A DNA stretch of 64,000 nucleotides from Gammaproteobacteria bacterium (GCA_016191285.1 JACPPA010000013.1:62001-126000), one strand, 5' to 3'; positions 45,014-54,459 are shown, counted from the first letter of the stretch. Translations and numbers: made by a program. Notes: generated from the sequence alone by a model not told the origin.

Positions 45014-45856
45014 ATGCGAATGACCGCCGCCGAATTCCGGCGCTGGGACGCCAAGTCGATAACCTTCCTCGGGATGTCCGGTGTCGGCAAGACTTTCCTC
45101 TCGACCAAGCTCCGCGAATCGCATTGGTTCCACTACTCGGCCGATTACCGCATCGGCACGCGCTACTTGAGCGAGCCCATCCTCGACAACATCAAGCGGC
45201 AGGCCATGCAGGTGCCGTTCCTGCGTGAGCTGCTGCGTTCGGATTCGATCTACATCTCGAACAACATCACCGTGGATAACTTAACCGCGGTGCTCACCTT
45301 TCTCGGCAAGCTCGGCGACGCGACGCACGGCGGTCTCGCGCTGCCGGAATTCAAACGGCGTCAGCAGCTTTATCGTGATGCGGAAGTCGCGGCCATGCTC
45401 GATGTCCCGGAGTTCATCGACAAGGCGCGCGCCATTTATGGCTATCGGCATTTCGTCAACGATTCAGCCGGCAGCCTGTGCGAATTGGGGGATCCCGAGG
45501 TCTTGAACGTCCTCGCCGCGAACACCTTGATCGTATACATCGAAGCCACCGCGGAAAATGGCCGCGAGTTACTAAAACGCGCCGAAGCCGATCCCAAGCC
45601 GCTGTACTACCGCACTGAATTTCTAGACGCGGAGCTCGCGCGTTTTATGCATGCACGAGCGCTCGAACACGTCGATCAAATCACGCCCGACGACTTCGTG
45701 CTGTGGATGTTTCCACGCCTGTTCCAAGCCCGGATCCCGCGCTACGAAGCTATTGCCAAGGCCCACGGGTACACGATACGCGCCGATGCGCTCGCGATGA
45801 TTGAAACCGAGGCCGAATTTGTCGCCTGCATCGAGCAAGTCTTGGAAGCTGGCTAA
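45014..45856 (+). CDS. P-loop ATPase/kinase-like protein of unknown function
   Basis: 280 residues; alternative ATG two codons in (MTAAEFRRWDAKS). A Walker A GMSGVGKTFLSTKLRE at about 19-34, a hydrophobic strand ending in acid (NTLIVYIEATAENG) and otherwise mixed alpha/beta content typical of small P-loop kinases or ATPases. YGYRHFVNDSAGSLCELG in mid-protein could be the substrate or lid region. I do not recognise the family. First gene of a five-gene unit with a phosphatase-like and a phosphohistidine-domain protein, so phosphate transfer is the shared theme. Confidence 0.75.
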   Translation: MRMTAAEFRRWDAKSITFLGMSGVGKTFLSTKLRESHWFHYSADYRIGTRYLSEPILDNIKRQAMQVPFLRELLRSDSIYISNNITVDNLTAVLTFLGKLGDATHGGLALPEFKRRQQLYRDAEVAAMLDVPEFIDKARAIYGYRHFVNDSAGSLCELGDPEVLNVLAANTLIVYIEATAENGRELLKRAEADPKPLYYRTEFLDAELARFMHARALEHVDQITPDDFVLWMFPRLFQARIPRYEAIAKAHGYTIRADALAMIETEAEFVACIEQVLEAG

Positions 45857-45898
45857 CCTCCGCGCATTATTTTTAATTGCGATTCTCGAAAATTTCCG

Positions 45899-46927
45899 GT
45901 GCCGATGTCGACCTCAGATCTCATTCAGACGATCCACGTAGAAGCGTTGGAACCGCGGCGCCATCGCCTAAGTTGGGACCATACCTTCACCTCCGATCCA
46001 GTCGCAATTTTCGGTGGCGCTTCACCGACTGAAATCGATACCAGCCGGCCGCTCGCGATCGGAGCTGTCACCACCGCGACCGTGCTAACCCCAACCGATT
46101 TCCCTCGCGCGTATTTCCAGCTTCGACGCGCCGACGGCGCCGGTCTCATCGTCGCCCAACGTCAAGTTCCCTTGGAAGGCAGCACCAACTTTCGCGATCT
46201 TGGAGGTTATGCGATCGCGGATGGCCGCCGGGTCCGATGGGGACGCTTGTTTCGCTCTGGTCATCTCTCGCGTCTCACGGCGACGGGCCTCGCGCAGTTT
46301 GCGGCGCTCAACATCGGCACCGTGTGCGATTTTAGATTGGCGGAAGAACGCCTAGCCGAAAGCGCGGTGCTCCCTAATAACCCGGTATTGGAAACCATTG
46401 GAATTCCCCCAGGCATCAAGGACCGATTCTTTTTTCACCGCCTGTTCGCGACGACCACTGATCCGGCCGCTGTGTTGGACGCTGTGCACCAATTGCTGCG
46501 TAGCTTTGGGCGCGATCTGGCGCCGCACTTTGCGCGAATGTTCGACGTCTTGCTGAACGCGCCCGAGGGACCGTTGCTGTTGAATTGCTCGGCCGGCAAA
46601 GAACGCACGGGGGTTGGCGCCGCACTCACGCTGCTCGCCTTGGGCGTGCCGCGCCCGACGGTGTCCTATGACTTCATGCTGTCGAAACAATATTTCCCGA
46701 TTGCGTCGGAAATCGACCGGGCGCTTGAAAAATATACCGTACGCGCCAAGGATAGGGAGACGGCCGTTAAACTCATCATGCCGCTGCTCGAAACCCGCGA
46801 GTCCTACCTCGACGCGGCATTGACGGCGATCGATGAGCGGTACGGTTCGGACGCGGCATTCTTAAGCGACGCCTGTGATCTCAATGCGACGAAACTGGCG
46901 CGCTTACGCGATCGATATACCGATTAG
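45899..46927 (+). CDS. Tyrosine-phosphatase-like protein (Y_phosphatase3 type)
   Basis: 342 residues from GTG 45899 or ATG 45905. An N-terminal Ig-like region of about 90 residues, then the family marker NFRDLGGYAIADGRRVRWGR, LFRSGHLSRLT, VCDFRLAEER, and the catalytic loop LLNCSAGKERTGVG, with Cys and Arg of CX5R in place. Members dephosphorylate phospho-Tyr or phosphoinositides. Length is normal for forms with the extra N-terminal domain. Same strand, 42 bases after the ATPase gene and 21 before the next. Confidence 0.88.
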   Translation: MPMSTSDLIQTIHVEALEPRRHRLSWDHTFTSDPVAIFGGASPTEIDTSRPLAIGAVTTATVLTPTDFPRAYFQLRRADGAGLIVAQRQVPLEGSTNFRDLGGYAIADGRRVRWGRLFRSGHLSRLTATGLAQFAALNIGTVCDFRLAEERLAESAVLPNNPVLETIGIPPGIKDRFFFHRLFATTTDPAAVLDAVHQLLRSFGRDLAPHFARMFDVLLNAPEGPLLLNCSAGKERTGVGAALTLLALGVPRPTVSYDFMLSKQYFPIASEIDRALEKYTVRAKDRETAVKLIMPLLETRESYLDAALTAIDERYGSDAAFLSDACDLNATKLARLRDRYTD

Positions 46928-46948
46928 AATGAACGATGGGAGAAACTC

Positions 46949-47680
46949 ATGGCCAAGCTGTACGTCGACACGGATAAATACGCTTATCAATCCACCTTCG
47001 CGATCGTTGAAGCCTACAACAGCGCGGTTAAGGATCTGGTGCGGCGGCGCTTCGCCGAATCCGGACAGGCGTGGAACACGTTTGTGACCGGCGCTGCCTA
47101 CGACACAATTACCAAACAAGATCTGACGCAAATCGAGCGGCAACTGTTGGCGAACGGCTATCGCTTCGAACCCTCCGCCATGTCTTCCGCCGCCGAACGG
47201 CCGCACGCCTATAAAGACTCCGGGTTGCACGCGGAAGATTTCAGCTTCGAGCATCCGTCGGCGCCCACCGCTGCACTTGATGCGGCGGGGCGCGAATTGC
47301 GCGGCACCGGCGACAACGTGGTCACCTACCGCCAGAATTTAATCGGCATCGCGCGTTATGTGCGCACCAGCGGCAAGGTGTTGAACTATTTAACCGAGGG
47401 CGTGCCCGCCGACACCATCGCCATCGTCGACGATTCCGGAGGCACGCTCACCGCGCCCGTGCTCGAACAATTCAAGGGCGTGCTGTGCGCGGGTGGCACC
47501 ACGCGCTCGCATCTCGCGATATTGACGCGCGAATACGGCATCCCGTGTCTGATGAACGCGCGCCTGAGCGGCATTAAGGATGGCGATCGCCTTGAAATTG
47601 AATGCTCGGCCAAAGCCAAGACCGCCGAGGATTATCAAACTGGCGCGGCCGTGTCGGCGGCAGTCTGGCGCCTGCGCTAG
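46949..47680 (+). CDS. Stand-alone PEP-utilising (phosphohistidine) mobile-domain protein
   Basis: 243 residues with GGGAG-like GGGAGAA ribosome-binding site. The C-terminal 110 residues form the swivelling phosphohistidine domain of PEP synthase/PPDK-type enzymes: GVLCAGGTTRSHLAILTREY with the phospho-accepting His in TRSH, and GIPCLMNARLSGIKDGDRLEI. The first 130 residues (KLYVDTDKYAYQSTFAIVEA...) are not recognised. No ATP-grasp or PEP-binding barrel domain is fused or encoded nearby, unlike PEP synthase, rifampin phosphotransferase or phenylphosphate synthase. Suggests a split enzyme whose other part is the 729-aa protein next door or lies elsewhere. Confidence 0.85.
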   Translation: MAKLYVDTDKYAYQSTFAIVEAYNSAVKDLVRRRFAESGQAWNTFVTGAAYDTITKQDLTQIERQLLANGYRFEPSAMSSAAERPHAYKDSGLHAEDFSFEHPSAPTAALDAAGRELRGTGDNVVTYRQNLIGIARYVRTSGKVLNYLTEGVPADTIAIVDDSGGTLTAPVLEQFKGVLCAGGTTRSHLAILTREYGIPCLMNARLSGIKDGDRLEIECSAKAKTAEDYQTGAAVSAAVWRLR

Positions 47681-47683
47681 CAG

Positions 47684-47782
47684 CGCTGTCCCGCGGTGAA
47701 TCTTGATCATTTGCGCACTGTGGGAGCCGCTTTGAGCTTCGAATCTTTGTGGAGGCCCCTTCGCGGCTAAAGCCGCTCCACA
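47684..47782. repeat. REP-cored element, partial copy
   Basis: Begins CTAGCAGCGCTGTCCCGC, matching the left end of the CTAGTG-ended elements, and carries the REP palindrome TGTGGGAGCCGCTTTGAGC...GGCTAAAGCCGCTCCACA (47720-47782). The right end is missing. It separates the phosphohistidine-domain gene from the 729-aa gene. Confidence 0.75.
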
Positions 47783-47843
47783 AAAGACTGCGCATCGGTA
47801 GCTAAACTTTAATCTTCTAACGCTTAACTCTGGAACGCCCGCC

Positions 47844-50033
47844 ATGTCGTCACCTAAAATCACCTACGCTCAACTCCTCGAAACCAACAACCTCATCCAA
47901 CAAAACGCGGATGAGGTGTATTGGCTGTGCGCCACGCGGACCGTGCAGGAATCAAAAATATTTCCCGTGTCGGCGTACATCCTGTTCTCGTATTTGAACG
48001 CGTTTTATCGCTATCCGCCGCTGCTTAGAAAGATCGAAGCGCGAATGTCGGCCGAAGAAATCGGCGACCGCGCGCGTAATCAGGGGATCAAGATCGTCGC
48101 GTGGTGCTTCCCGTGCTTTTACTTGCTTGGTCGCGAGATGCTGATCAACTGGGGCGTAATCAAACCCACCGACGCGGTCGAAGACGTGGTCTACGTGCTC
48201 GATTTCTGGAAGCGCTTTCAACTGTCCTGGCATCGTAACAACGGCAATCTCACGAACAAACAAGCGGGGCACCGCGCGCAGATCCTGCCTGAACAACGCT
48301 TGCAGGTGTTCCATGCGGATGCGTATGAATGCCGTGAGGGCGATCCCTTGCACAAGGCGGCACAGGGATTCTTGGCTACCACGGCCCAATATGGCTTTTT
48401 GGTTTCGTGCGAGAGCCGCTTAACCTTGCACAATCACGGGCCCTATAAAATCTCCGATACTCGCGAACTGCTGGTGCGCGATTTTCTCGAACTTTCCGAA
48501 TCCGATGTGCCGTGGCTTGATGGGGTTGGCCAGGACATCCCGTATAACAATCTCACGGTGACGATGATCGTCGAAGGCTGTCACATCAACTTGCTCGATG
48601 ACTGGGGCTCGTTCGAATCCGTGCCTGAACTCAAGGCCGAGCACATGGTGGCGGTCGGTCTGTATAGCGCCGATACGTTATCGAACGGGCACGTGCCGAT
48701 CGGTATGGCGAGCCGCGAGGAACTGACCGCGACCTTCCGCGATTTAACCGACCGCATCAAGCTCGCCACCACCAAGCTGTGGCGGCAGATGGCGGGTTGG
48801 ACTCGCGACCAACAACTCGATGCCGGCGCCCTCACCTATTACGGGGTCATCAAGGAATTCGCGCACATTGCCGGTGTGTATGCAATGGAAGACTGGATGC
48901 TGATCGACGAACGCGCCGAGCGCTTTCGTCCGTTGTTGAACGATGAATACGGCAATCTGTTTCTCGGCGAATTGGTCGGCTACATCAGTTCACCGAGCCA
49001 ACGCATGCACGAGTACACGATGATGCAGCATAACGATCAGCCGTCCAAGGCGCTGAGCTACTTCCCGTATTCGATCCTCGCGTCTGGCGATTACACGCCA
49101 GGCGTCGGTCCCCTGCGCGCAGGCGTGAGCACGCTGCCGCGCAAGAACGATCGCTACCGTACCTCGCAAGGCGTGTTGAGTTTGGCTGAATACAATAAAC
49201 GCTGTCGCGCGTTCGTGCCCACGGTGTGCGAGGACGCCTATCGCTTCCTATGTGCCGATTGGGTTAAGTATCACTACGACTCCCCGCTCGCTGATGAATT
49301 TTTTAAAATCACGCAGCGCCAGTCACGCGTGCTCAAAGACCAGGGCGCCACGTTAAGTCGCGCGGATGTTGAAGCCCTGCGCACGAGCGCGAACAAAAAA
49401 GACGCCTTGTCGAGAGGACACGCCATGTCGATCCCAACGCTCCATCTCGTGATGCACGGAGTCGCGATAAAAAAGCACGCCGCCGCCGCTGAAATCGCTT
49501 CGGTTGTCGCCTTACCCGTGGCGGCCGTAAACGCCGAATTAACTACAGCCTGCGCCACCGGCCGGGTGGCGAACGCGAACGATAAATATATGCTGACGCC
49601 AGCCGGTCAAATGATTTTGGCTGGCGAATATTCGCGGTTCTACGGCGAATTGCGCGCCGAGGAAACATTTCCGCAGGCCTATTCGCGCTTCGAGCAGATC
49701 AATAAGGACCTGAAACAACTCATCACCGAGTGGCAAACCGTGGAAGTGGGTGGCGCGCGCGTGCCGAATGCGCACGCCGATCGCGCGTATGACCTGCGCC
49801 TCATCGCGCGCTTGGGCGATCTCCACGAACGAGTTGAGCCGCTGTTGACGCAGATGATCGCCAGCGTGCCGCGCTTAAGTATTTATAAAAAGAAATTGGC
49901 CCATGCCTTAGAGAAAGCGGAAGACCGCGAGATCGTCTGGGTGAGTGATGCGAAGATCGAGAGCTATCACACGGTGTGGTTCGAACTGCACGAAGATCTC
50001 CTGCGCTTCCTTGGCAAGCAGCGCGAAGAATAG
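47844..50033 (+). CDS. 729-aa protein of unknown function with C-terminal winged-helix-like region
   Basis: No known domain in the first 500 residues: soluble, aromatic- and charge-rich (NADEVYWLCATRTVQESKIF, WCFPCFYLLGREMLINWG, NNLTVTMIVEGCHINLLDDW, GALTYYGVIKEFAHIAGVYA). Around residues 525-610 a winged-helix-like part (THLVMHGVAIKKHAAAAEIA..., TPAGQMILAGEYSRFY) is followed by a helical end (QLITEWQTV...). This tail resembles segments that accompany PEP-utilising mobile domains in other bacteria, supporting a partnership with the preceding gene. Residues 390-470 (SSPSQRMHEYTMMQHNDQPS) are rich in His and Ser. Full-length and intact. Function cannot be stated. Confidence 0.8.
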   Translation: MSSPKITYAQLLETNNLIQQNADEVYWLCATRTVQESKIFPVSAYILFSYLNAFYRYPPLLRKIEARMSAEEIGDRARNQGIKIVAWCFPCFYLLGREMLINWGVIKPTDAVEDVVYVLDFWKRFQLSWHRNNGNLTNKQAGHRAQILPEQRLQVFHADAYECREGDPLHKAAQGFLATTAQYGFLVSCESRLTLHNHGPYKISDTRELLVRDFLELSESDVPWLDGVGQDIPYNNLTVTMIVEGCHINLLDDWGSFESVPELKAEHMVAVGLYSADTLSNGHVPIGMASREELTATFRDLTDRIKLATTKLWRQMAGWTRDQQLDAGALTYYGVIKEFAHIAGVYAMEDWMLIDERAERFRPLLNDEYGNLFLGELVGYISSPSQRMHEYTMMQHNDQPSKALSYFPYSILASGDYTPGVGPLRAGVSTLPRKNDRYRTSQGVLSLAEYNKRCRAFVPTVCEDAYRFLCADWVKYHYDSPLADEFFKITQRQSRVLKDQGATLSRADVEALRTSANKKDALSRGHAMSIPTLHLVMHGVAIKKHAAAAEIASVVALPVAAVNAELTTACATGRVANANDKYMLTPAGQMILAGEYSRFYGELRAEETFPQAYSRFEQINKDLKQLITEWQTVEVGGARVPNAHADRAYDLRLIARLGDLHERVEPLLTQMIASVPRLSIYKKKLAHALEKAEDREIVWVSDAKIESYHTVWFELHEDLLRFLGKQREE

Positions 50034-50073
50034 ATCGCACGAATCAAAGTCAATTTCTTTTAGAGGATTAGCC

Positions 50074-50856
50074 ATGGGTCGTTTAGAAAATAAAGTGGCA
50101 CTAGTCACCGGTGCGGGCACCGGCATCGGCCGCGCCTGCATGCTCATGTTCGCCAAGGAAGGCGCGACGGTATTCGGCGTCTCGCGCACGCAAGCGAACC
50201 TCAACGAAACCCTGCGCCAGGTCCGCACGCAGGGCGGACGCGGTGACGTGTTTAGTGCGGACCTTTCACATCCGGAAGGCGCGCAAGCCACCGTTGATCA
50301 ATGTTTGAACCTGTACGGTCGAATCGACATCCTGCTGAACGCCGCCGGCGTCGGCTACAGCATGAAGAACACCAGCCCCGGCTCGATGGATCCGGTGCAC
50401 AGCACTCCCATCGACCAATGGCGCGAAGTTATGGCCATTAATCTAGACAGCGTGTTCTACATGTGCCGTCTGGTGCTACGCCAAATGAAAACTCAGCGCA
50501 AAGGATCAATCGTCAATGTCGCGAGCATTTTCGGCATGGGCGGTGCACCCGACGCGCATACGTATACGGCGACCAAGGGCGCCATTATCAATCTATCGCG
50601 CTCGATGTCGGTGGCCTATGTCGACGACAACATTCGCGTCAATGTAGTCGCGCCGGGTTTCGTTAAAACACAGATGGTCGAGATGGTGCTTGACCAATTG
50701 TTCTCGCCGGAAAATCCGAAACTGATCGCGCCGATGGGCCGCCCGGCCACCGTCGAAGAAGTGGCCTACGCCTGTTTATTTCTGGCGTCCGACGAAGCGT
50801 CTTACTGCACGGGAACTATTCTGACCGTGGACGGCGGTTCAACGGCCCGGGCTTAG
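50074..50856 (+). CDS. Short-chain dehydrogenase/reductase (SDR)
   Basis: 260 residues from the ATG at 50074 with AGAGG ribosome-binding site. Classical SDR: NAD(P) motif TGAGTGIGRA, NNAG-like LNAAGVG, catalytic Ser in NVASIFG and YTATK (YxxxK), PGFVKT after it, and the closing VDGGS. The basic Arg (GVSRTQ) after the second strand favours NADP(H). Follows the 729-aa gene by 40 bases, so likely the last gene of the operon. Substrate unknown. Confidence 0.92.
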   Translation: MGRLENKVALVTGAGTGIGRACMLMFAKEGATVFGVSRTQANLNETLRQVRTQGGRGDVFSADLSHPEGAQATVDQCLNLYGRIDILLNAAGVGYSMKNTSPGSMDPVHSTPIDQWREVMAINLDSVFYMCRLVLRQMKTQRKGSIVNVASIFGMGGAPDAHTYTATKGAIINLSRSMSVAYVDDNIRVNVVAPGFVKTQMVEMVLDQLFSPENPKLIAPMGRPATVEEVAYACLFLASDEASYCTGTILTVDGGSTARA

Positions 50857-50960
50857 AACTAAGGAACTAAGCGGAAATACCGACCCTCTCGCAGTGCTGC
50901 GCGAAAATTCGCGGATAAATCCGCCCCCACAACCGCAGCCCAATGCGCGGCGCCCCGCTA

Positions 50961-50985
50961 GTGGGAGCCGCTTCAGCGGCGAATC
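50961..50985. repeat. Single REP hairpin
   Basis: GTGGGAGCCGCTTCAGCGGCGAATC, one REP arm with an internal GCCGCTTCAGCGGC stem. It lies between the converging SDR and TIR genes and may help end transcription. Bases 50857-51035 hold nothing else. Confidence 0.65.
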
Positions 50986-51035
50986 TTCAACGGCCTGTTA
51001 CGCCGGAATCACGCTGGTTGGGAGGCCATTTAGGC

Positions 51036-52259
51036 CTAACGACCGGCACCGGCGCCCGAGAGCTTTATAATTAACGGGCTGCGCCGACTCAAATAATCGA
51101 CGCTGATCATCGCGTAGCGCACATCGCGCGCGGTGGGTTTGAAGTGCACACTCAACGTGCATTGTTGTTTGGGCTTGAGAGCGAGTCCTTGGCAGTCGGT
51201 CTTCAGCACATAGTCGGCGGCGGCGACACCGATCATGCCAGCCGCGTGAATTTTAAGCACCCCGCTCCCTTCATTGGTCATCGCAATGACTTGGTCGGCG
51301 CTGCGAGCGCCGATTGCGACGGTGCCGAATTCGAACGCCTTGTGGCTGCTGGCCAGGATCGCATTGGAGTCGAACGGATTGACCGCGAGCAATTCGCTGA
51401 CGCTGATCCCGTCCGTGCCGGTAGCGTCCAGCCGATAAGTTTCTCCCAAGGTTAACGCGCCTGTCACGCAGTCTCGCGGTAACGAAACGAGTTCGCCGAA
51501 CAACGGCGTAATAGTCGCCCGCACCGCATTCGACAGGTTGTAACACAGATGAGTGTCGTCCGTTTGGATGAAACTATGAATCGCTGCATGCGGCGACGGC
51601 GTGTTGCGCGAGGCTTGCATGGCATTGGTGGAATTCGGCGCAAGCGTCGCGACCGGCGGCGCGGTCCCGTGACTGCCCGGGAATAAAACTCGCGTTAGAC
51701 CAAGGATAATCGCGACCAACAGCATGAGCGCCAAGCCCTTTCGCCACGGCTGCCCAACGCAGGCGTGTAGACGTGATAACAGCGATTGCGCCGCCTTGTG
51801 CGCCAGCAAATTCTCGATGGCATCGATCACGTCGAAGACATCGGCGTCCCAATGCGCGTCACCGAGCGCGACCGCTTGAAAGCGCGTTAAGGGTTGCAGT
51901 GCGCGTGGCAACGCTTCAGTGCGTGGCATCGACGCGCCTTCAACCAACACCGGAATTACCGGTACGGCGCGCTTCAGTCCCGTGTACGTTTCGAGATAAA
52001 CAAAGTCGTGCGGATTGTCGATGCGCGGCTGCCCGGACTGGTCCGTGCAGGTCAACCAATCGCGCCCAATGATGGTGACGAGCACGCAGCATGACGCGAG
52101 GGCGCGCTCGATGGCATCGACGAAATCCGTGCCGGGCACAATGTCCGTCACGTCCATGAACACGCGCTCGGCGCCGAAACGCTGTTTGAGGCGATCGAAT
52201 AAACGTCCCGCGTGGCCAGCACTATCGTCGCGGCGGTAGCTAATAAAAATCCCATCCAT
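51036..52259 (-). CDS. TIR domain protein with membrane anchor and extracytoplasmic domain
   Basis: 407 residues from the ATG at 52259. TIR domain at 1-140: GIFISYRRDDSAGHAGRLFD, VFMDVTDIVPGTDF, and DFVYLETYTGLKRAVPVIPV, in which the Glu is at the position of the catalytic residue of NAD-cleaving TIRs. A membrane helix follows at about 178-200 (GLALMLLVAIILGLTRVLFP), then a linker and a beta-rich C-terminal domain (HKAFEFGTVAIGARS, VIAMTNEGSGVLKI, KPKQQCTLSVHFKPTA) like the ASPM/HYDIN fold. A TIR linked through the membrane suggests a signalling or defence sensor. It is not next to a recognised defence operon. Confidence 0.85.
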   Translation of the reverse strand: MDGIFISYRRDDSAGHAGRLFDRLKQRFGAERVFMDVTDIVPGTDFVDAIERALASCCVLVTIIGRDWLTCTDQSGQPRIDNPHDFVYLETYTGLKRAVPVIPVLVEGASMPRTEALPRALQPLTRFQAVALGDAHWDADVFDVIDAIENLLAHKAAQSLLSRLHACVGQPWRKGLALMLLVAIILGLTRVLFPGSHGTAPPVATLAPNSTNAMQASRNTPSPHAAIHSFIQTDDTHLCYNLSNAVRATITPLFGELVSLPRDCVTGALTLGETYRLDATGTDGISVSELLAVNPFDSNAILASSHKAFEFGTVAIGARSADQVIAMTNEGSGVLKIHAAGMIGVAAADYVLKTDCQGLALKPKQQCTLSVHFKPTARDVRYAMISVDYLSRRSPLIIKLSGAGAGR

Positions 52260-52286
52260 GTCTGGCCGTCCTTCAGCCGTGAACAA

Positions 52287-52472
52287 CCTAGAATTCTACC
52301 CAAGCTTCGCAAGGACGTGCAGAACGTTGCATACCGATACAAATTCGACATGGCGTTATCGAGACGCATGCGTTACCGTTTCCCGGGCCGGCGGCACTTA
52401 GGTGTAATCAAAACTCGTTATTGGGCCTTATTGGGCCGAGATCATCGGGCTTAGGGAGGACTCGCGCGCGCA
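52287..52472. promoter_or_regulatory. Divergent promoter region of the TIR and MacA-like genes
   Basis: No gene. It contains a tandem 10-mer TTATTGGGCC (52419-52438) just before the adaptor gene start; meaning unknown. Confidence 0.35.
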
Positions 52473-53750
52473 ATGGAAACTCCAGCAGAAGCTACCCGCG
52501 ATCTCGTCGCGCGACTTGACGGCGCACGCAATGCGGCGCGCAGGCGGCGATCCGCGATCGGGGTCGCGATAGGGCTGGCGTTGGCCGCTGCCACGTACGC
52601 CATTCGCACGCACCAGACGCAGCCACCACCAGCCATCCGTTACGACACCGCGCAGGCGACGCGCGGTCCGCTCACCGTGAAGGTGACGGCGACCGGCACG
52701 TTACAACCAGTGACCCAAGTCGATGTCGGAACCGAAGTATCGGGCACGGTCGAGAAAGTGTTTGTCGATTTTAACGATCGCGTCGAGGCTGGTCAGATCC
52801 TGGCGCGTCTGGATGCCACGCAGCTCGCGGCCAAGGAACGTCAGTCGCGCGCGGCGTTGGAGCTAGCCGAAGCGCGCGTCACGGACGCGCGAGCAACGGT
52901 CACCGAGACCGCGCGCAAACTCGAACGCGCGGACAAACTCATCGAACGACGTTTAAGTTCGATGGAAGATCACGACACCTTGCGCGCCGCGCGTGATCGG
53001 GCGGCCGCGGGGGTGACCGTGGCGTTAGCCCAAGTTAACCAAGCGCGCGCGCAGCTCGACTACGATCAACGTTTGCTCGAGAAAGCAGTGATCCATGCAC
53101 CCATCAGCGGCATCGTACTTAAACGACAGGTCGAGCCCGGGCAAACCGTCGTCGCCGCGCTGCAAACGCCGGTGCTGTTCACGTTGGCCGAGAACCTCAC
53201 GCAAATGGAACTGCATGTCCAAGTCGACGAGGCCGATGTCGGACAAGTCGCCAGTGGGCAACCGGCCGAATTCATCGTCGACGCATATCCGAATATAAGG
53301 TTCCCGGCAGTGATCACACTGGTGCGATTCGTGCCGCAAACCGTGGACAATGTCGTGACCTATGAAACGCTGCTCACGGTCGATAACTCAGCGCTGCTGC
53401 TACGGCCAGGCATGACGGTGACTGCCGAGATCACGGTCAAGCACAGCGCCGATGTGTTACGCGTTCCGAACGCAGCACTTCGCTTCGTCCCACCGACACG
53501 AGAGCCTGCGAGTAACGATTCAAATTCCAGCCTCGTCGGTCGTTTAATGTGGCGACCGCCGCCAGTCGCCAAGCGCGACGTCGCTGACACCACGCAGGGT
53601 GCGCGTGTTTGGGTATTGCGCGACGGTCAACCCCTCGCGCTAGCGGTTAAAACTGGCGCGACCGATCGCACGCAAACCGAGATCACGGACGGCGAACTAA
53701 CCGCAGGGTCCGTCGTACTAATCGACAGTCATGGTCCACCCGAATCCTGA
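52473..53750 (+). CDS. MacA-type periplasmic adaptor
   Basis: 425 residues: cytoplasmic stub, one membrane anchor (SAIGVAIGLALAAATYAI), then lipoyl halves (GTVEKVFVDFNDRVEAGQIL and ISGIVLKRQVEPGQTVVA) around a coiled alpha-hairpin, a beta-barrel (MELHVQVDEADVGQVASGQ, ITLVRFVPQTVDNVVTYETL) and a membrane-proximal domain. Its 3' end overlaps the ABC ATPase gene by 20 bases. Works with the next two genes as a MacAB-type exporter, joining an outer-membrane channel such as a TolC homologue. Substrate unknown (macrolides, toxins, lipids). Confidence 0.9.
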   Translation: METPAEATRDLVARLDGARNAARRRRSAIGVAIGLALAAATYAIRTHQTQPPPAIRYDTAQATRGPLTVKVTATGTLQPVTQVDVGTEVSGTVEKVFVDFNDRVEAGQILARLDATQLAAKERQSRAALELAEARVTDARATVTETARKLERADKLIERRLSSMEDHDTLRAARDRAAAGVTVALAQVNQARAQLDYDQRLLEKAVIHAPISGIVLKRQVEPGQTVVAALQTPVLFTLAENLTQMELHVQVDEADVGQVASGQPAEFIVDAYPNIRFPAVITLVRFVPQTVDNVVTYETLLTVDNSALLLRPGMTVTAEITVKHSADVLRVPNAALRFVPPTREPASNDSNSSLVGRLMWRPPPVAKRDVADTTQGARVWVLRDGQPLALAVKTGATDRTQTEITDGELTAGSVVLIDSHGPPES

Positions 53751-54459
53751 CGCTGGTGGTGCCGGTTCGCCGCTGATCGAATTCCGGACCTTAAGCAAAA
53801 TTTATGGCACGGGCACGGCCGCAGTTGCCGCGCTACGCGGGGTCGATCTGACGATTGATGCCGGTGAATTCGTCGCCTTCATGGGCCCGAGCGGTTCGGG
53901 AAAATCGACCGCGATGAACATCCTGGGCTGCCTCGATGTCCCGAGCGCTGGCTCGTATCGCTTTTCCGGCACGGCGGTCGAAACCCTTGATCGCGATGCG
54001 CGAGCGACTCTCCGCCGGCATTATTTGGGTTTCGTGTTTCAAGGTTTCAATTTGTTGGCGCGCACCTCCGCGCTCGAGAATGTCGAATTGCCATTGCTCT
54101 ACCGACGGGTTGGACCACGCGAACGTCATCAGCGCGCCGCCGAGGCACTTGCCACGGTCGGCCTTACGGGCTGGGAAACACACACCCCCAATGAACTCTC
54201 GGGCGGCCAACAGCAACGCGTAGCGATCGCTCGCGCGTTGGTCAGTCTGCCGACCGTTCTGTTAGCCGATGAGCCTACGGGTAATTTGGATACGGTGCGT
54301 AGTCACGACATCATGCACCTGCTACGCGATCTGAATCAGACCCGTGGCATCACCGTGGTCATGGTCACGCACGAAGCGGAAATGGCGGCGTATGCGTCAC
54401 GCATCTTAAGTTTTCGCGATGGCCAGCTCGAATCCAGCGCGGCGGCGCGCGGCGCATGA
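53731..54459 (+). CDS. MacB/LolD-type ABC ATPase
   Basis: 242 residues with Walker [17 protein letters not shown]-loop [11 protein letters not shown], signature [15 protein letters not shown], Walker [13 protein letters not shown] and the switch His (MVTHEAEMA). Typical of the MacB/LolD/FtsE ATPase subfamily. Overlaps both flanking genes (20 and 4 bases), so strictly co-translated. Powers mechanotransmission by the FtsX-like permease downstream. Confidence 0.93.
   Translation: MVHPNPDAGGAGSPLIEFRTLSKIYGTGTAAVAALRGVDLTIDAGEFVAFMGPSGSGKSTAMNILGCLDVPSAGSYRFSGTAVETLDRDARATLRRHYLGFVFQGFNLLARTSALENVELPLLYRRVGPRERHQRAAEALATVGLTGWETHTPNELSGGQQQRVAIARALVSLPTVLLADEPTGNLDTVRSHDIMHLLRDLNQTRGITVVMVTHEAEMAAYASRILSFRDGQLESSAAARGA

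Noticed and set aside
45014-50856. Phenylphosphate synthase or PEP synthase operon
   Set aside because: Neither the ATP-grasp domain nor the PEP-binding barrel is encoded; only the phosphohistidine domain is present.
52418-52442. Tandem TTATTGGGCC as an attachment site or operator
   Set aside because: Two copies of a 10-mer only, no integrase nearby and no symmetry; left as a note.
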